A DNA stretch of 64,000 nt from Clostridium beijerinckii (lineage in GTDB: Bacteria; Bacillota; Clostridia; Clostridiales; Clostridiaceae), in the NCBI RefSeq assembly GCF_036699995.1, contig NZ_CP144906.1, positions 3,115,001 through 3,179,000 on the forward strand, given 5' to 3'. This document shows positions 19,273-27,464 of this stretch, in pieces (within the stretch, counting starts at the first letter, position 1; each line of letters opens with the position of its first letter). The translations under genes were made by a program, and so were the position numbers. The notes beneath the pieces are model-generated. The model did not search any database and had not been told where the DNA came from. It saw nothing but the letters and a program-made list of their open reading frames with translations.

Positions 19273-20145
19273 TTAATTTCTTAATATTTCTATTCCAAAT
19301 CCTTTGGATTTTCTTATTTCCTTAATTTTTCCTTTGCTTATATATCTCTCATTTCCATTTTCTAAAAATAAATAATGTTCATCGTATTCTAAGTAGCAAC
19401 TACATATAATTATTTCTTGCTCCAAAACTATTGTGTAGATATAGTTACTATTCACCATTTCCAACACATTTACCAAACTAATTGATATTATAAAACTTAT
19501 TAAACTAACTATGCTAATTAAGCCTAGTATAAGAACTGATTCAATATCTTCTTTTTTTATCCCTTTAATAACATATGCAAGGATCAGGATTAGACTAGAA
19601 CTTCCTAAAAATGTGGAAATTATTATATTTATTATATTTAGCTTTCTTTCACTAACATTCTTAATTATATTTAGTGTGTTTCCAATATGTAACAAGAAAG
19701 AATACATACTCTTTTTAAATATTATACTTTTACTCTGACTTTCCGTTGATTTCTTCTCAAATTTATCTATAAACATACTTTGTAATCTACCAAAAACTTC
19801 TTGAGTTCCAAACATTAGATAATAAAATAACATTGCTATCCCAAAACCTATAAATTGATATATATTGACATTTAAATTCAACAATTCATTCGCATTTAAA
19901 TTGCTTCCCTTTTTTATCACTGAATATGTTACCATTATAAATGAAAATATTATACTAACTGTAGAAATAAAGGCTATTATACTTTTCAACACTGTATCAA
20001 AAATCGATTGCTTACCTGGTATCATTTTGTATCGGCTTTTAATTGTCTCTAAGAAAAATTTATTTAATGTTTTAATAAATACTCCAAGTACTGTTATAAT
20101 TGTAGTTATTGACACTAAAACATCTCTTATATAATTTAATTCCAT
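19273..20145 (-). CDS. Multi-pass membrane protein of unknown function
   Basis: About 290 residues with some five hydrophobic helices: near residues 9-25, 55-76, 98-116, 178-200 and 207-230 by eye. An extended, probably cytoplasmic C terminus follows (YDEHYLFLENGNERYISKGKI). The start is ATG 20145, with AGTGAGGA upstream; the GTG at 20160 is part of that ribosome site. It lies between the nuclease-DUF5655 gene and the HNH endonuclease, all minus strand with short gaps, so it may belong to the same defence cassette as a membrane effector or sensor. No family recognised. Confidence 0.6.
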   Translation of the reverse strand: MELNYIRDVLVSITTIITVLGVFIKTLNKFFLETIKSRYKMIPGKQSIFDTVLKSIIAFISTVSIIFSFIMVTYSVIKKGSNLNANELLNLNVNIYQFIGFGIAMLFYYLMFGTQEVFGRLQSMFIDKFEKKSTESQSKSIIFKKSMYSFLLHIGNTLNIIKNVSERKLNIINIIISTFLGSSSLILILAYVIKGIKKEDIESVLILGLISIVSLISFIISISLVNVLEMVNSNYIYTIVLEQEIIICSCYLEYDEHYLFLENGNERYISKGKIKEIRKSKGFGIEILRN

Positions 20146-20209
20146 CAATAAATTCCTCACTTTCTAGTCTATTCATATCAAATCACTTTTATATGAACTT
20201 AAGAAGTAT

Positions 20210-21370
20210 TCAAATAAATTTTCCCAAAACTCCAAACCCTTGATTTACCGCCACTCCATAAACCGGACCAATCTCTTGTTTCATTCTCCTAACGAATTCC
20301 TCTTCCTTATTTTCTTTTTTAAACTTCCTAAGATTGTCAACCTTAAGCACTTGTCCATATTCCTCAAGTTGATTTTTCCTATTTTCATCAACTACAAAGC
20401 AAAAGGCTTCATACTGCATTTCACAAAACCTATCAATATATGTATCATATTGTAGTAAATTATCACTTTTCTTACTATTTATATTCTTAAAAGTAGGTAC
20501 TAAATTCCACATTTGATCATGAAGGACAAAGCTCCAAGGTATAAAGTGATCTATGCTTAAAACACCATAATTATTATAATTTGTTTCTGTGAAATCTAAG
20601 CCTGTATATAAGTCCGTTATATGCCTTTGTTCTATAACTTTCTTCCATATCTTTGTCTGCTCTCTCAAGTCTCTATTTTTAGGAGCTTCTAATTTCATTG
20701 CTATACCTGGTACATTTGGATTGCGCTTTTGCAGGAAGCATACCAATTTATAATACGCCCAGCCTTGAATAATTCTGTAGTTAAACTTTAAGTAATTACA
20801 CCAATTATCTTTAATCCTAATACAATTTTCATCCTTATAATTTTTATAAATTTCATAAATGCATCCATTATCCTCTTTGGATAGTTCTTCTATGAGCTTT
20901 TGAACTTTTTTCTGACCTCTAAGTTTATTCTCAAAAAATGGTGATAAAAATCTATATGGTACATTTAATGTTAATTCTTTAAGCATTTTATTTAATGTTT
21001 TATCTTGTGATGAATATATAAAATGAAAAAGCTTACGTTCATCATAATTGCTTTCCAAGTTATATGTATCTGAAATGTAAGTAGCTACTTTTGCTAAATT
21101 ATCACATAATCCAAAACTTAACTTGTATTTCAAAAGAGGATACCAAGCCTTTACGACCATTTTACATATTAATGTTCTAAATTCTATTTCAAAATTATCC
21201 AAAGAAATTTCATCTAATAAAGCCAGCAGCCAATACATCTTATAACTTGCTACAACCTTATCATCTCTAAGTGATCTAGAAAACGTAGCGTAATCAACTT
21301 CATTACTATAAGGAACTTCACATATTTCTTTTGGTAATATTATATCTTTTCTTGTGTATATATCATTCAT
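20210..21370 (-). CDS. HNH endonuclease domain protein
   Basis: About 386 residues. The long helical N-terminal region has no clear motif. The C-terminal third holds an HNH fold: TGLDFTETN, then SIDHFIPWSFVLHD (metal-binding D/H), then MWNLVPTFKNINSKKSDNLL (N and final basic pattern). This is the arrangement seen in defence- and restriction-associated HNH nucleases. The start ATG 21370 follows GGTGGAG. It is the last minus-strand gene of the island, and its divergent partner is the plus-strand gene at 21571. DNA cleavage is predicted; the target and any partner are unknown. Confidence 0.75.
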   Translation of the reverse strand: MNDIYTRKDIILPKEICEVPYSNEVDYATFSRSLRDDKVVASYKMYWLLALLDEISLDNFEIEFRTLICKMVVKAWYPLLKYKLSFGLCDNLAKVATYISDTYNLESNYDERKLFHFIYSSQDKTLNKMLKELTLNVPYRFLSPFFENKLRGQKKVQKLIEELSKEDNGCIYEIYKNYKDENCIRIKDNWCNYLKFNYRIIQGWAYYKLVCFLQKRNPNVPGIAMKLEAPKNRDLREQTKIWKKVIEQRHITDLYTGLDFTETNYNNYGVLSIDHFIPWSFVLHDQMWNLVPTFKNINSKKSDNLLQYDTYIDRFCEMQYEAFCFVVDENRKNQLEEYGQVLKVDNLRKFKKENKEEEFVRRMKQEIGPVYGVAVNQGFGVLGKFI

Positions 21371-21570
21371 AAAACTCTCCACCTAACGCCTAGTCATATA
21401 CATTATAACTATATTTTAACATAAAATAAGAGCTTATATTAAATAAACTCTCAATAAAACATAATGATCTACCTTATAAACTTCCATCCAATATTTTCCT
21501 GTATTAAATATTCTAAAATTGTTATATTATAGTACTATCTAAGAAATATTGACAGAAAAGGTGTGTTATT

Positions 21571-22257
21571 ATGAAATTCTATCAAACTAAAATTTTTAAG
21601 ATTGTCATGAGTCTTATTGCTCTTGCAATAATTTTCAAGTATTCATTTTTAATCTTTCTATCTGGCGCAGGACTTATAGTATACTTAAATAAAAAGAACG
21701 TTAAATTCAGATCTTTTCCCAAAGCAGGTAAAATAGTTTTAAGTTCTGTTTTAATTTTGCTTACTCTTCTTATAATTGGAATAAAAAATGCTCCGACTAC
21801 TAACAAAACAATTGCTTCAAACTCTAAAGTTGAGACTACAACAGAATCAACAAATTCATCTGACAAGCCATCAGAGCAAAAAGAAGCCGAAATTAAAGAA
21901 GATTCCAAACCAGAAGTAAAAGAGGAGAATACAGCTGTCGATGCTAAACCTAATGAAGATAAAACAAAATCTGTAGACAATTCTTCTGCTTCGGTTGCCC
22001 CTTCAACTATTACAAACAGCGATAACTCAACAAAATCGTCAGGGAGCATAAGTGCAAGTTCTGCTAGTACTAATAATGCTACTTCTGCAAATAGCGGAGA
22101 TGAGAACACAATAGTATATTATGTTCCTGGCAGCAACGTATACCATTTAAGCAAGAGCGATGGAACGCTAAGTAGAAGTAAAAATATTCAAGAAATTACT
22201 CTAAAGGAAGCTAAAGCTAAAGGAATGCACCAATCTAAATCAAAAGCTGATAGTTAG
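21571..22257 (+). CDS. Membrane-anchored Ser/Thr-rich extracytoplasmic protein
   Basis: A 228-residue protein. Two hydrophobic segments (IFKIVMSLIALAIIFKYSFL and VLSSVLILLTLLIIGI) are followed by a low-complexity linker rich in S, T, E, K and N, then a C-terminal motif IVYYVPGSNVYHLSKSDGTL ... ITLKEAKAKGM. That motif resembles the YHxxxxxxxxxxxx-LEDAK zinc/nuclease-associated tail found in clostridial surface proteins, but the usual cysteines are absent. A good ribosome site (AAAAGGTG) precedes the ATG. It is probably anchored in the membrane with the tail at the wall. Confidence 0.65.
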   Translation: MKFYQTKIFKIVMSLIALAIIFKYSFLIFLSGAGLIVYLNKKNVKFRSFPKAGKIVLSSVLILLTLLIIGIKNAPTTNKTIASNSKVETTTESTNSSDKPSEQKEAEIKEDSKPEVKEENTAVDAKPNEDKTKSVDNSSASVAPSTITNSDNSTKSSGSISASSASTNNATSANSGDENTIVYYVPGSNVYHLSKSDGTLSRSKNIQEITLKEAKAKGMHQSKSKADS

Positions 22258-22335
22258 TAGTTTCCGATATTATTTAAGTTCTACATATTTTAAAATAAAC
22301 AGAAACAGTTTTTAAATTTAAATACTAATATAAAC

Positions 22336-22380
22336 AAATAGCTTGCTACGATAAAATATAAATATCATGGTAAGCTATTT
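22336..22380 (+). terminator. Terminator after 21571-22257
   Basis: AAATAGCTT pairs with AAGCTATTT, with a secondary GAT/ATC stem inside, and the plus strand continues TTTCTTT. Confidence 0.7.
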
Positions 22381-22429
22381 TCTTTGCAAAATGCAAGCTA
22401 ATAGTCTATTCTTTGTTATAAATAATTAA

Positions 22430-23332
22430 TTAAGTCCTTAAAAACCTCTTAACCTCATAATCCCGCAATCCAGAAACTTGTCCATCTTCAAGTTCCATTA
22501 TAATCCATTCTCCATTAGCTTTTTTAGCTATATCAACCGTAAAAAAATTACTTTGCACTTTTTTAAGTTTTTCCAGAACTTCATCTACGAACTTAGGATA
22601 TTCATTCAGTCATTTACCATCCCAATAACCAATTGTACAAATTACTCTATAATTATATATAAATAATCTTAATTCATTTGAAATTGGCCTTCTACTCTTT
22701 TCATGAAATCCAATTGATTCTAAATTAACAAATTCTCTTAAAACAATGCCTTGGTTTAAATCTTCACCCTGGCCTTTAATAAAATTATTAATTACTTGCA
22801 ATGATTTTTCTTTTTCCTCAGCATTTTCAATGTAGCAGCTTTTATACCATTCATGTTTACGAGATTTTACATAATCCTTAACTATAACTGGCTTAGGGCC
22901 AAAACCTTTTAGCATATCTATTATTTCTTCTTTATTTGGTACACTATTACTCCATTTAGTTTTAGGTGTAACTCCCTCTAAATGTTTATACCATTTAGGT
23001 AAGTAATGTACATTTAAATATTCTTCTGGGTTATTAATAAGGTAATGATTTTTCTCTGCAAGCTTATTATAAAGGCATTCATAATCTTTGGGTTTAAGCA
23101 TCCAACCTCTATAAATTACTCTGCTGATCTCCTCACCTAATGGGACATTTACTTTACCAAACTCTATTAGATCTTCATAGCTAAATAAAAGTACATCAAA
23201 ACCATTTGCTTTAGCTTCTTCATATTCTTCCTCATAATCAATATCGGGTTTCCTCTTGTTAAGTGGATTACTGCAAAACAAGAAACATGTATAAAATTCA
23301 TCTTCGCTCTTAAAAATAAAATAATTTTCCAT
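22430..23332 (-). pseudogene. ATP-grasp (DUF4343-type) gene with in-frame TGA
   Basis: The frame from ATG 23332 (MENYFIFKSEDEFYTCFLF...) runs for 240 codons to TGA 22612-22610, and then in the same frame continues for 59 more codons (NEYPKFVDEVLEKLKKVQSN, VDIAKKANGEWIIMELEDGQ, SGLRDYEVKRF) to TAA 22430. The continuation contains the C-terminal metal-binding end of the ATP-grasp fold (VDIA..-GEWIIMELEDGQVSGL). The family resembles ATP-grasp/DUF4343 ligases acting on unknown substrates. Losing the last 59 residues should abolish catalysis. TGA could also be a sequencing error or recoded, but nothing else suggests recoding. Confidence 0.7.
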
Positions 23333-23391
23333 TTCGTATATCCTCTCACAAATGCATATCTATTTACATAATAACTTCTAAAACTTTATCT

Positions 23392-23512
23392 AATCAAGTT
23401 TAATTCTTCAAGAACCATTCTTCTTATAATCTTTACTTTACCATCCCCATCTCCCCAAAATTCAGTTTCTAAATCATCTGCTAAAGATGGTTCACCTTTA
23501 TCAAAAATTACT
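23392..23512 (-). pseudogene. Short coding remnant of unknown family
   Basis: The minus strand reads VIFDKGEPSLADDLETEFWG, then DGDGKVKIIRRMVLEELNLI and a stop, with no start codon in frame. The codon pattern is protein-like and ends cleanly, so it is probably the tail of a lost gene. The family is not recognised. It fills part of the gap 23,333-23,663. Confidence 0.35.
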
Positions 23513-23663
23513 ATTTATAATCTCCTTTTAAAACTATTATTTTTTAAACATATTATTCATCAATAGCTTTCAGTTTCTCTACTGACATATAATTATGGAA
23601 AATAGGCTAACATATAATTTGATTCTATTATTTCAATTATTTAGTTATCATAAATATCATCAC

Positions 23664-24596
23664 TCATAGAATTTCTTCCTCTTGAGTTTTATAATTTAGT
23701 AAATCCACATATTCACATCTATAAAAATCCTCTTCATTTGCAATATTATTCTGTATTTCATATGGAAGTTCCTCATAATGGCTAATATCAATTGATAGAG
23801 GATATTTTACAAGATTCTTTATCTCTAGTGAAGCATTACCAATGGTTTCCCTCAAAGGAATGTAGGCTGTAATTTCTCCATTGCTGGCACCATCTTCAAT
23901 TTTTCCGCTGCTATTATGAATAAGTCTTATTATATCTTCTTTGTTATCCTTTAATTCAAGTACTAATTTCAATATAGGTTCTAAAAATGTAAATTCTAAG
24001 TCTTTTGTAGCTCGTATAATAGCCATAGAACCTGCAATCTTAAAAGCCATTTGCCTTGAATCTGTTTTATGATATGAACCATCATATAGTGTAACTTTTA
24101 TATCAGTTAAAGAATAACCACAACACCTTCCTAACTTCATTGACTCTTGAATCCCTGAATTAATAGATTCAATAAATTCTTTAGGAATAACTTCATCATC
24201 ATAAATTTTATTTATAAATTCATATCCTTTTCCTCTATCATTAGGTTCAATTTCAATAAAGCAATGGCCATAGTGCTCACTGCCACCACCCTGTTTTACG
24301 TACCTACCTTCTGATTTAATGGTATTTTTAATAGTCTGCTTATATATAATTTGTGTATTGCTAGCCTTAAACTCAATATTAAATTCTTTTCTCAAAGCTT
24401 CAATAACAATTTGAAGTGTTTCCTCTTCTACTCCAGCAATAATAACATATTTAGTTTTGTCTTTAGTATAAACTTTAAAATTAGTCTCTTTCTCATAAAT
24501 TAACCTTAAAGCTTCAAAGATGCTTATATAATTTGCTTTTGTATTTGGTTCAATTACAATAAATATAATTGGCTCTTTTATTTGATTTTCGCTCAT
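23664..24596 (-). CDS. Orphan EF-G/Tet(M)-like domains III-V without GTPase
   Basis: A 310-residue protein beginning exactly at the EF-G domain III boundary (IIFIVIEPNTKANYISIFEA ... KYVIIAGVEEETLQIVIEAL). It continues through the domain IV signature (GRYVKQGGGSEHYGHCFIEI EPNDRGKGYEF, VIPKEFIESI) and a domain V-like tail. The GTPase and domain II are missing. It has its own GAGGAAATTG ribosome site and ATG, so it is not an obvious truncation by the local sequence. It could be a degenerate ribosome-protection factor remnant or a factor that mimics EF-G domain IV at the ribosome. Lesions in neighbouring genes make decay possible. Confidence 0.7.
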   Translation of the reverse strand: MSENQIKEPIIFIVIEPNTKANYISIFEALRLIYEKETNFKVYTKDKTKYVIIAGVEEETLQIVIEALRKEFNIEFKASNTQIIYKQTIKNTIKSEGRYVKQGGGSEHYGHCFIEIEPNDRGKGYEFINKIYDDEVIPKEFIESINSGIQESMKLGRCCGYSLTDIKVTLYDGSYHKTDSRQMAFKIAGSMAIIRATKDLEFTFLEPILKLVLELKDNKEDIIRLIHNSSGKIEDGASNGEITAYIPLRETIGNASLEIKNLVKYPLSIDISHYEELPYEIQNNIANEEDFYRCEYVDLLNYKTQEEEIL

Positions 24597-24651
24597 TACA
24601 ATTTCCTCGCTATTCCTCTAAACTCCATGAGACCACTACTGCTCTGTTTTA

Positions 24652-25068
24652 TCAATCCCAATCCTGATAATCATTTGATTTTTTTAGTATCTTAGTACCT
24701 AAATATGCCACTCCGATATTTATTATGTTACATATAATTACTAAAAACGAAAACGCATTCCAAAACAATCCAATTCTTTTTAATGGAGCTTCTGATAATG
24801 TTTTATATAGATATGCAAAACTAATTATTGATATAAAACAATAGATTATTGCAAAAATTGTGCTTATTTCAAGCACCCAAATATTTAGGTACTTTTTAGG
24901 CTTAAATTCTAAATTATGAATTATAACTAATATAGTTGATAATATTATTGATAAAAATGTCATTATTGCTTCGCTGCTAAATTCTTTATTGAAGTTAAAT
25001 GAAACAATAACAAAAGCTATTGCTAGCGTTGAGTCCCCTGCTTTAGTTAGTACGATATTTCTAAACAA
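24652..25068 (-). CDS. Four-helix membrane protein of unknown function
   Basis: About 138 residues with four hydrophobic helices (LAIAFVIVSF, FLSIILSTILVIIHNL, ISTIFAIIYCFISIISFAYL, AFSFLVIICNIINIGVAYLG). The best start is TTG 25068, right after GGGGGGA; the same frame is open to a TTG at 25131, but that part overlaps sequence left from another ATP-grasp gene. It lies just upstream of the EF-G-like gene with a 55-base gap. No family recognised. Confidence 0.5.
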   Translation of the reverse strand: MFRNIVLTKAGDSTLAIAFVIVSFNFNKEFSSEAIMTFLSIILSTILVIIHNLEFKPKKYLNIWVLEISTIFAIIYCFISIISFAYLYKTLSEAPLKRIGLFWNAFSFLVIICNIINIGVAYLGTKILKKSNDYQDWD

Positions 25069-25130
25069 AAAATCCCCCCAATATTCTCTTAAAATTTTAT
25101 AATTATGAAACTTTTGGATTTCTTTTATCA

Positions 25131-25220
25131 ATTACTTTCTTATCGATATCAACAGTAAAGAAATTAGTTTTTACACTTTTAAGTTTTTCAAGCACTTCCT
25201 CAACAGAGTATGAATTAGCT
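25131..25220 (-). pseudogene. C-terminal scrap of a second ATP-grasp gene
   Basis: The minus strand reads YSVEEVLEKLKSVKTNFFTV DIDKKV, closely matching the C-terminal part of the ATP-grasp gene at 22430-23332 (DEVLEKLKKVQSNFFTVDIAKK). It is only about 30 codons, so a second copy once stood here and was mostly deleted. Confidence 0.5.
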
Positions 25221-25329
25221 TAACCATTCTTCAACTTCCTGCTCTGTCAAACTCTCTAAAATTTCAATTCGAGGAGATAACGCTTGATGACATTTAAATA
25301 TAAAATAACTATCCCAGCTTCTTCGTCCC

Positions 25330-25450
25330 TTAAGAGGATCTTCTTTCATATCCATCTACAATTGAAGTATCGAATTTCCGTCCATCTGCTTTTATTATGT
25401 CTGATATTTTATCTCTTACTAATTTATTGCATGTTTTTTCATTTATTTTA
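25330..25450 (-). pseudogene. 5' fragment of MazG-like/phosphoribosyl-ATP pyrophosphohydrolase gene
   Basis: CNKLVRDKISDIIKADGRKF matches the first 20 residues of the complete relative at 43333-43641 (NKLVRDKIPEIIKADGRE). The rest is lost. It is now fused in frame to the tail of the DUF429 remnant (MQMVYRKLSEYNKI-NEK), giving an accidental 61-residue frame that should not be taken as a gene. Confidence 0.55.
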
Positions 25451-25745
25451 TTATATTCACTTAATTTCCTATAAACCATTTGCATTTTTATCCCTCTTTT
25501 ATCGTCCATAGTCACCTCAGATATTGTTTCCGATCCATTTTCTAATCCAATAACTACTGTAATTGCTAAACATAATGCATCTATAACATCATCTATTTCA
25601 CGGATTTTGCCACATATTCAATAAGATAATGGACTTAGGCTTGCTCCTAAATTTGCTTTATTTTCTTCAATAGCTTTTGTGTAGTTTTCACCATGCACAG
25701 ATTGTCTACATGGAGTATTAAATATACTTGAAGTTTTTCCTTCTG
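25450..25745 (-). pseudogene. DUF429-family C-terminal remnant
   Basis: Reading minus: GKTSSIFNTPCRQSVHGENY, then KANLGASLSPLSY, a stop with frame change, then KIREIDDVIDALCLAITVVI GLENG and KRGIKMQMVYRKL. DUF429 proteins (RNase H-like nuclease fold) have this order: a PCR..V motif, a KIREVD-like motif and a DDVIDALCLA motif. The pieces are collapsed together and frameshifted. Two shorter scraps of the same family lie at 29,282-29,336 and 37,075-37,275. Confidence 0.45.
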
Positions 25746-26567
25746 TTAAAAGCTAAATGCCAAAACAATCTCCTCATCTTTTCCTATTACCGGCTCCCCG
25801 TCAGTAATCTTCATCAGATCATCATTTTCTACTTCATCAACAACACTAATTTCATTAATCTTCTCTTTTTTCTTAGGCTTACTTTTATTTTTTACTGCTT
25901 TCTTCTCTAAGGTAGTTACTATCTCATTAGGTAAATGCTCTTTGCTTTTGTATTTTTCCATATTTAATTTCTGAGTGGCTTCATTATCTACTTCCGTTAC
26001 ATTTTTATTACAGCTGTTTAAAGGTACACTTGTACTTGTTTCCATACAGCTTTTATTATCAGCAGTAGTGACATTTTTATTTGCAATATTATCTTTTATA
26101 TCAATTACTTTATTATCCTTATGTTTATTCTCGCTCTCTACATTAATATTCTCTATACAGTTACTGCTTAGCTGTTTCTTATCATTAATTTCAACTTCTT
26201 CAGCCTTATCTTTATTTTGAACTTTTTCTTTTGTTTTAATATTTTGATGCTTTACAAAGTTTTTTACTTTATATATTTTATCTTGAGTAAATTCAACCAT
26301 TTCTAAGTCTACAAAAGTTTTCATAGCTAATTCTATTTCAGATACTTCTCTATTGAACTCTATAGCCAAAGTCTCTAGAGTATATGGTATATTTCTAGAC
26401 AAAAATAATTCTCCTTCTAAGTTAACCTTGCCTGCAAGAACCACAAGCCTAGTCCAAACATAATTTATAAGATCTCTTTTTTCCATTCTATCTATTATTT
26501 TGAACTTTGTATCCTCATACATATTCACATTAAATTTAACACATTTTCTTTCTCTCATTTTTAACAC
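25746..26567 (-). CDS. Phage replisome organizer N-terminal domain protein
   Basis: The N-terminal 120 residues match the phage replisome organizer / DnaD-like winged helix: VNMYEDTKFKIIDRMEKRDL, then YVWTRLVVLAGKVNLEGELF and NIPYTLETLAIEFNR. The remainder is a long low-complexity, Lys/Asn/Glu-rich tail. Such proteins load helicase at phage origins; the C-terminal DnaD helicase-binding domain is not visible here, unlike the relative at 61939-63084. It may be a truncated or diverged remnant of an integrated element. The frame is intact. Confidence 0.65.
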   Translation of the reverse strand: MLKMRERKCVKFNVNMYEDTKFKIIDRMEKRDLINYVWTRLVVLAGKVNLEGELFLSRNIPYTLETLAIEFNREVSEIELAMKTFVDLEMVEFTQDKIYKVKNFVKHQNIKTKEKVQNKDKAEEVEINDKKQLSSNCIENINVESENKHKDNKVIDIKDNIANKNVTTADNKSCMETSTSVPLNSCNKNVTEVDNEATQKLNMEKYKSKEHLPNEIVTTLEKKAVKNKSKPKKKEKINEISVVDEVENDDLMKITDGEPVIGKDEEIVLAFSF

Positions 26568-26731
26568 GCTCCTATATAAATAATTTATCTATATAGGATA
26601 TATGCTTAAAAATGAAAGTTACTAATATAAATTAAAAATTATTTTATTCTTCCTGTAATTTAGATTCTAAAAGCTTGTATTTTTCATTTTAACTTCTAAA
26701 ATCGATTTTAAAATTATTAATCTTAAGAATA

Positions 26732-27304
26732 CTAAATTAATTTTGTATAGCAAAAGCATTCAGTTGTATGATCATTAACCATTCCTACTGCTTGCATAAA
26801 AGAATAACAAATTGTACTTCCAACAAATTTAAAACCATCTTTTTTTAGTTGCTTACTCATTTTATCACTTAATTCAGTTGAAGCCGGAACTTCTCCTATG
26901 CTTTTCCATGAATTAATGATAGGCTTATTATCTGCAAACTTCCATATATAATTGGAAAATGAGCCACACTCTTCTCTAATTTTCAGAAATGCTTTTGCAT
27001 TAGTTACAACACTTTCAATTTTTCTTCTATTACGAACAATGCCTTTATCTTGCATTAATTGTTCTAATTTTTCTTCAGTATATTTTACTATCTTTTCAGC
27101 CTCAAAATTATCAAAAGCTTCTTTATAGTTTTCTCTTTTTTTAAGAATAGTCCACCAGCTTAAGCCTGCTTGAGCTCCTTCTAAGCACAACATTTCAAAT
27201 AGTTTCCTATCATCATATACCGGCACTCCCCATTCCTTATCGTGATATTCAATATATAATTCTTCTTTTGTCACCCATTCACATCTTTTAATAATTTGAA
27301 TCAC
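26732..27304 (-). CDS. tag: DNA-3-methyladenine glycosylase I
   Basis: A 190-residue Tag enzyme that excises 3-methyladenine in base excision repair. Seen: RCEWVTKEELYIEYHDKEWG (conserved N terminus), FEMLCLEGAQAGLSWWTILK (the hallmark EGAQAGLSW), and the C-terminal zinc-binding HTTECFCY. The length is normal. The start is uncertain: the GTG at 27304 directly abuts its AAGGA ribosome site. It is cytoplasmic and free-standing, between a terminator-like hairpin and the replisome-organizer gene. Confidence 0.93.
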   Translation of the reverse strand: MIQIIKRCEWVTKEELYIEYHDKEWGVPVYDDRKLFEMLCLEGAQAGLSWWTILKKRENYKEAFDNFEAEKIVKYTEEKLEQLMQDKGIVRNRRKIESVVTNAKAFLKIREECGSFSNYIWKFADNKPIINSWKSIGEVPASTELSDKMSKQLKKDGFKFVGSTICYSFMQAVGMVNDHTTECFCYTKLI

Positions 27305-27421
27305 TTCCTTCTAAGCTAAATCGCAAACCTTGCTGTATTTTTCACCGTTTTTTACATAAATCTAATCTTTATAAACACGTAAAAATGTTAATTCATCTAT
27401 ATTATAAGTATATTTTACCAT

Positions 27422-27453
27422 AAAATAAGAGCTTACATTACGTAAACTCTTAT
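27422..27453 (-). terminator. Recurring AAATAAGAGC-type hairpin, copy after DUF4143 gene
   Basis: AAATAAGAG and CTCTTAT pair around TTACATTACGTAA. It sits just past the stop at 27465. The same hairpin, with small changes, recurs at about 21,423, 30,802, 36,095, 37,346, 41,963 and 47,268. Confidence 0.6.
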
Positions 27454-27464
27454 CATAAATATCT

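Noticed and set aside
21582..22109. 175-codon minus-strand frame
   Set aside because: Antisense shadow of the Ser/Thr-rich linker of the plus-strand gene at 21571-22257; no ribosome site.
25330..25515. 61-residue protein
   Set aside because: It is an accidental in-frame fusion of a DUF429 tail and a MazG-like head, both remnants.
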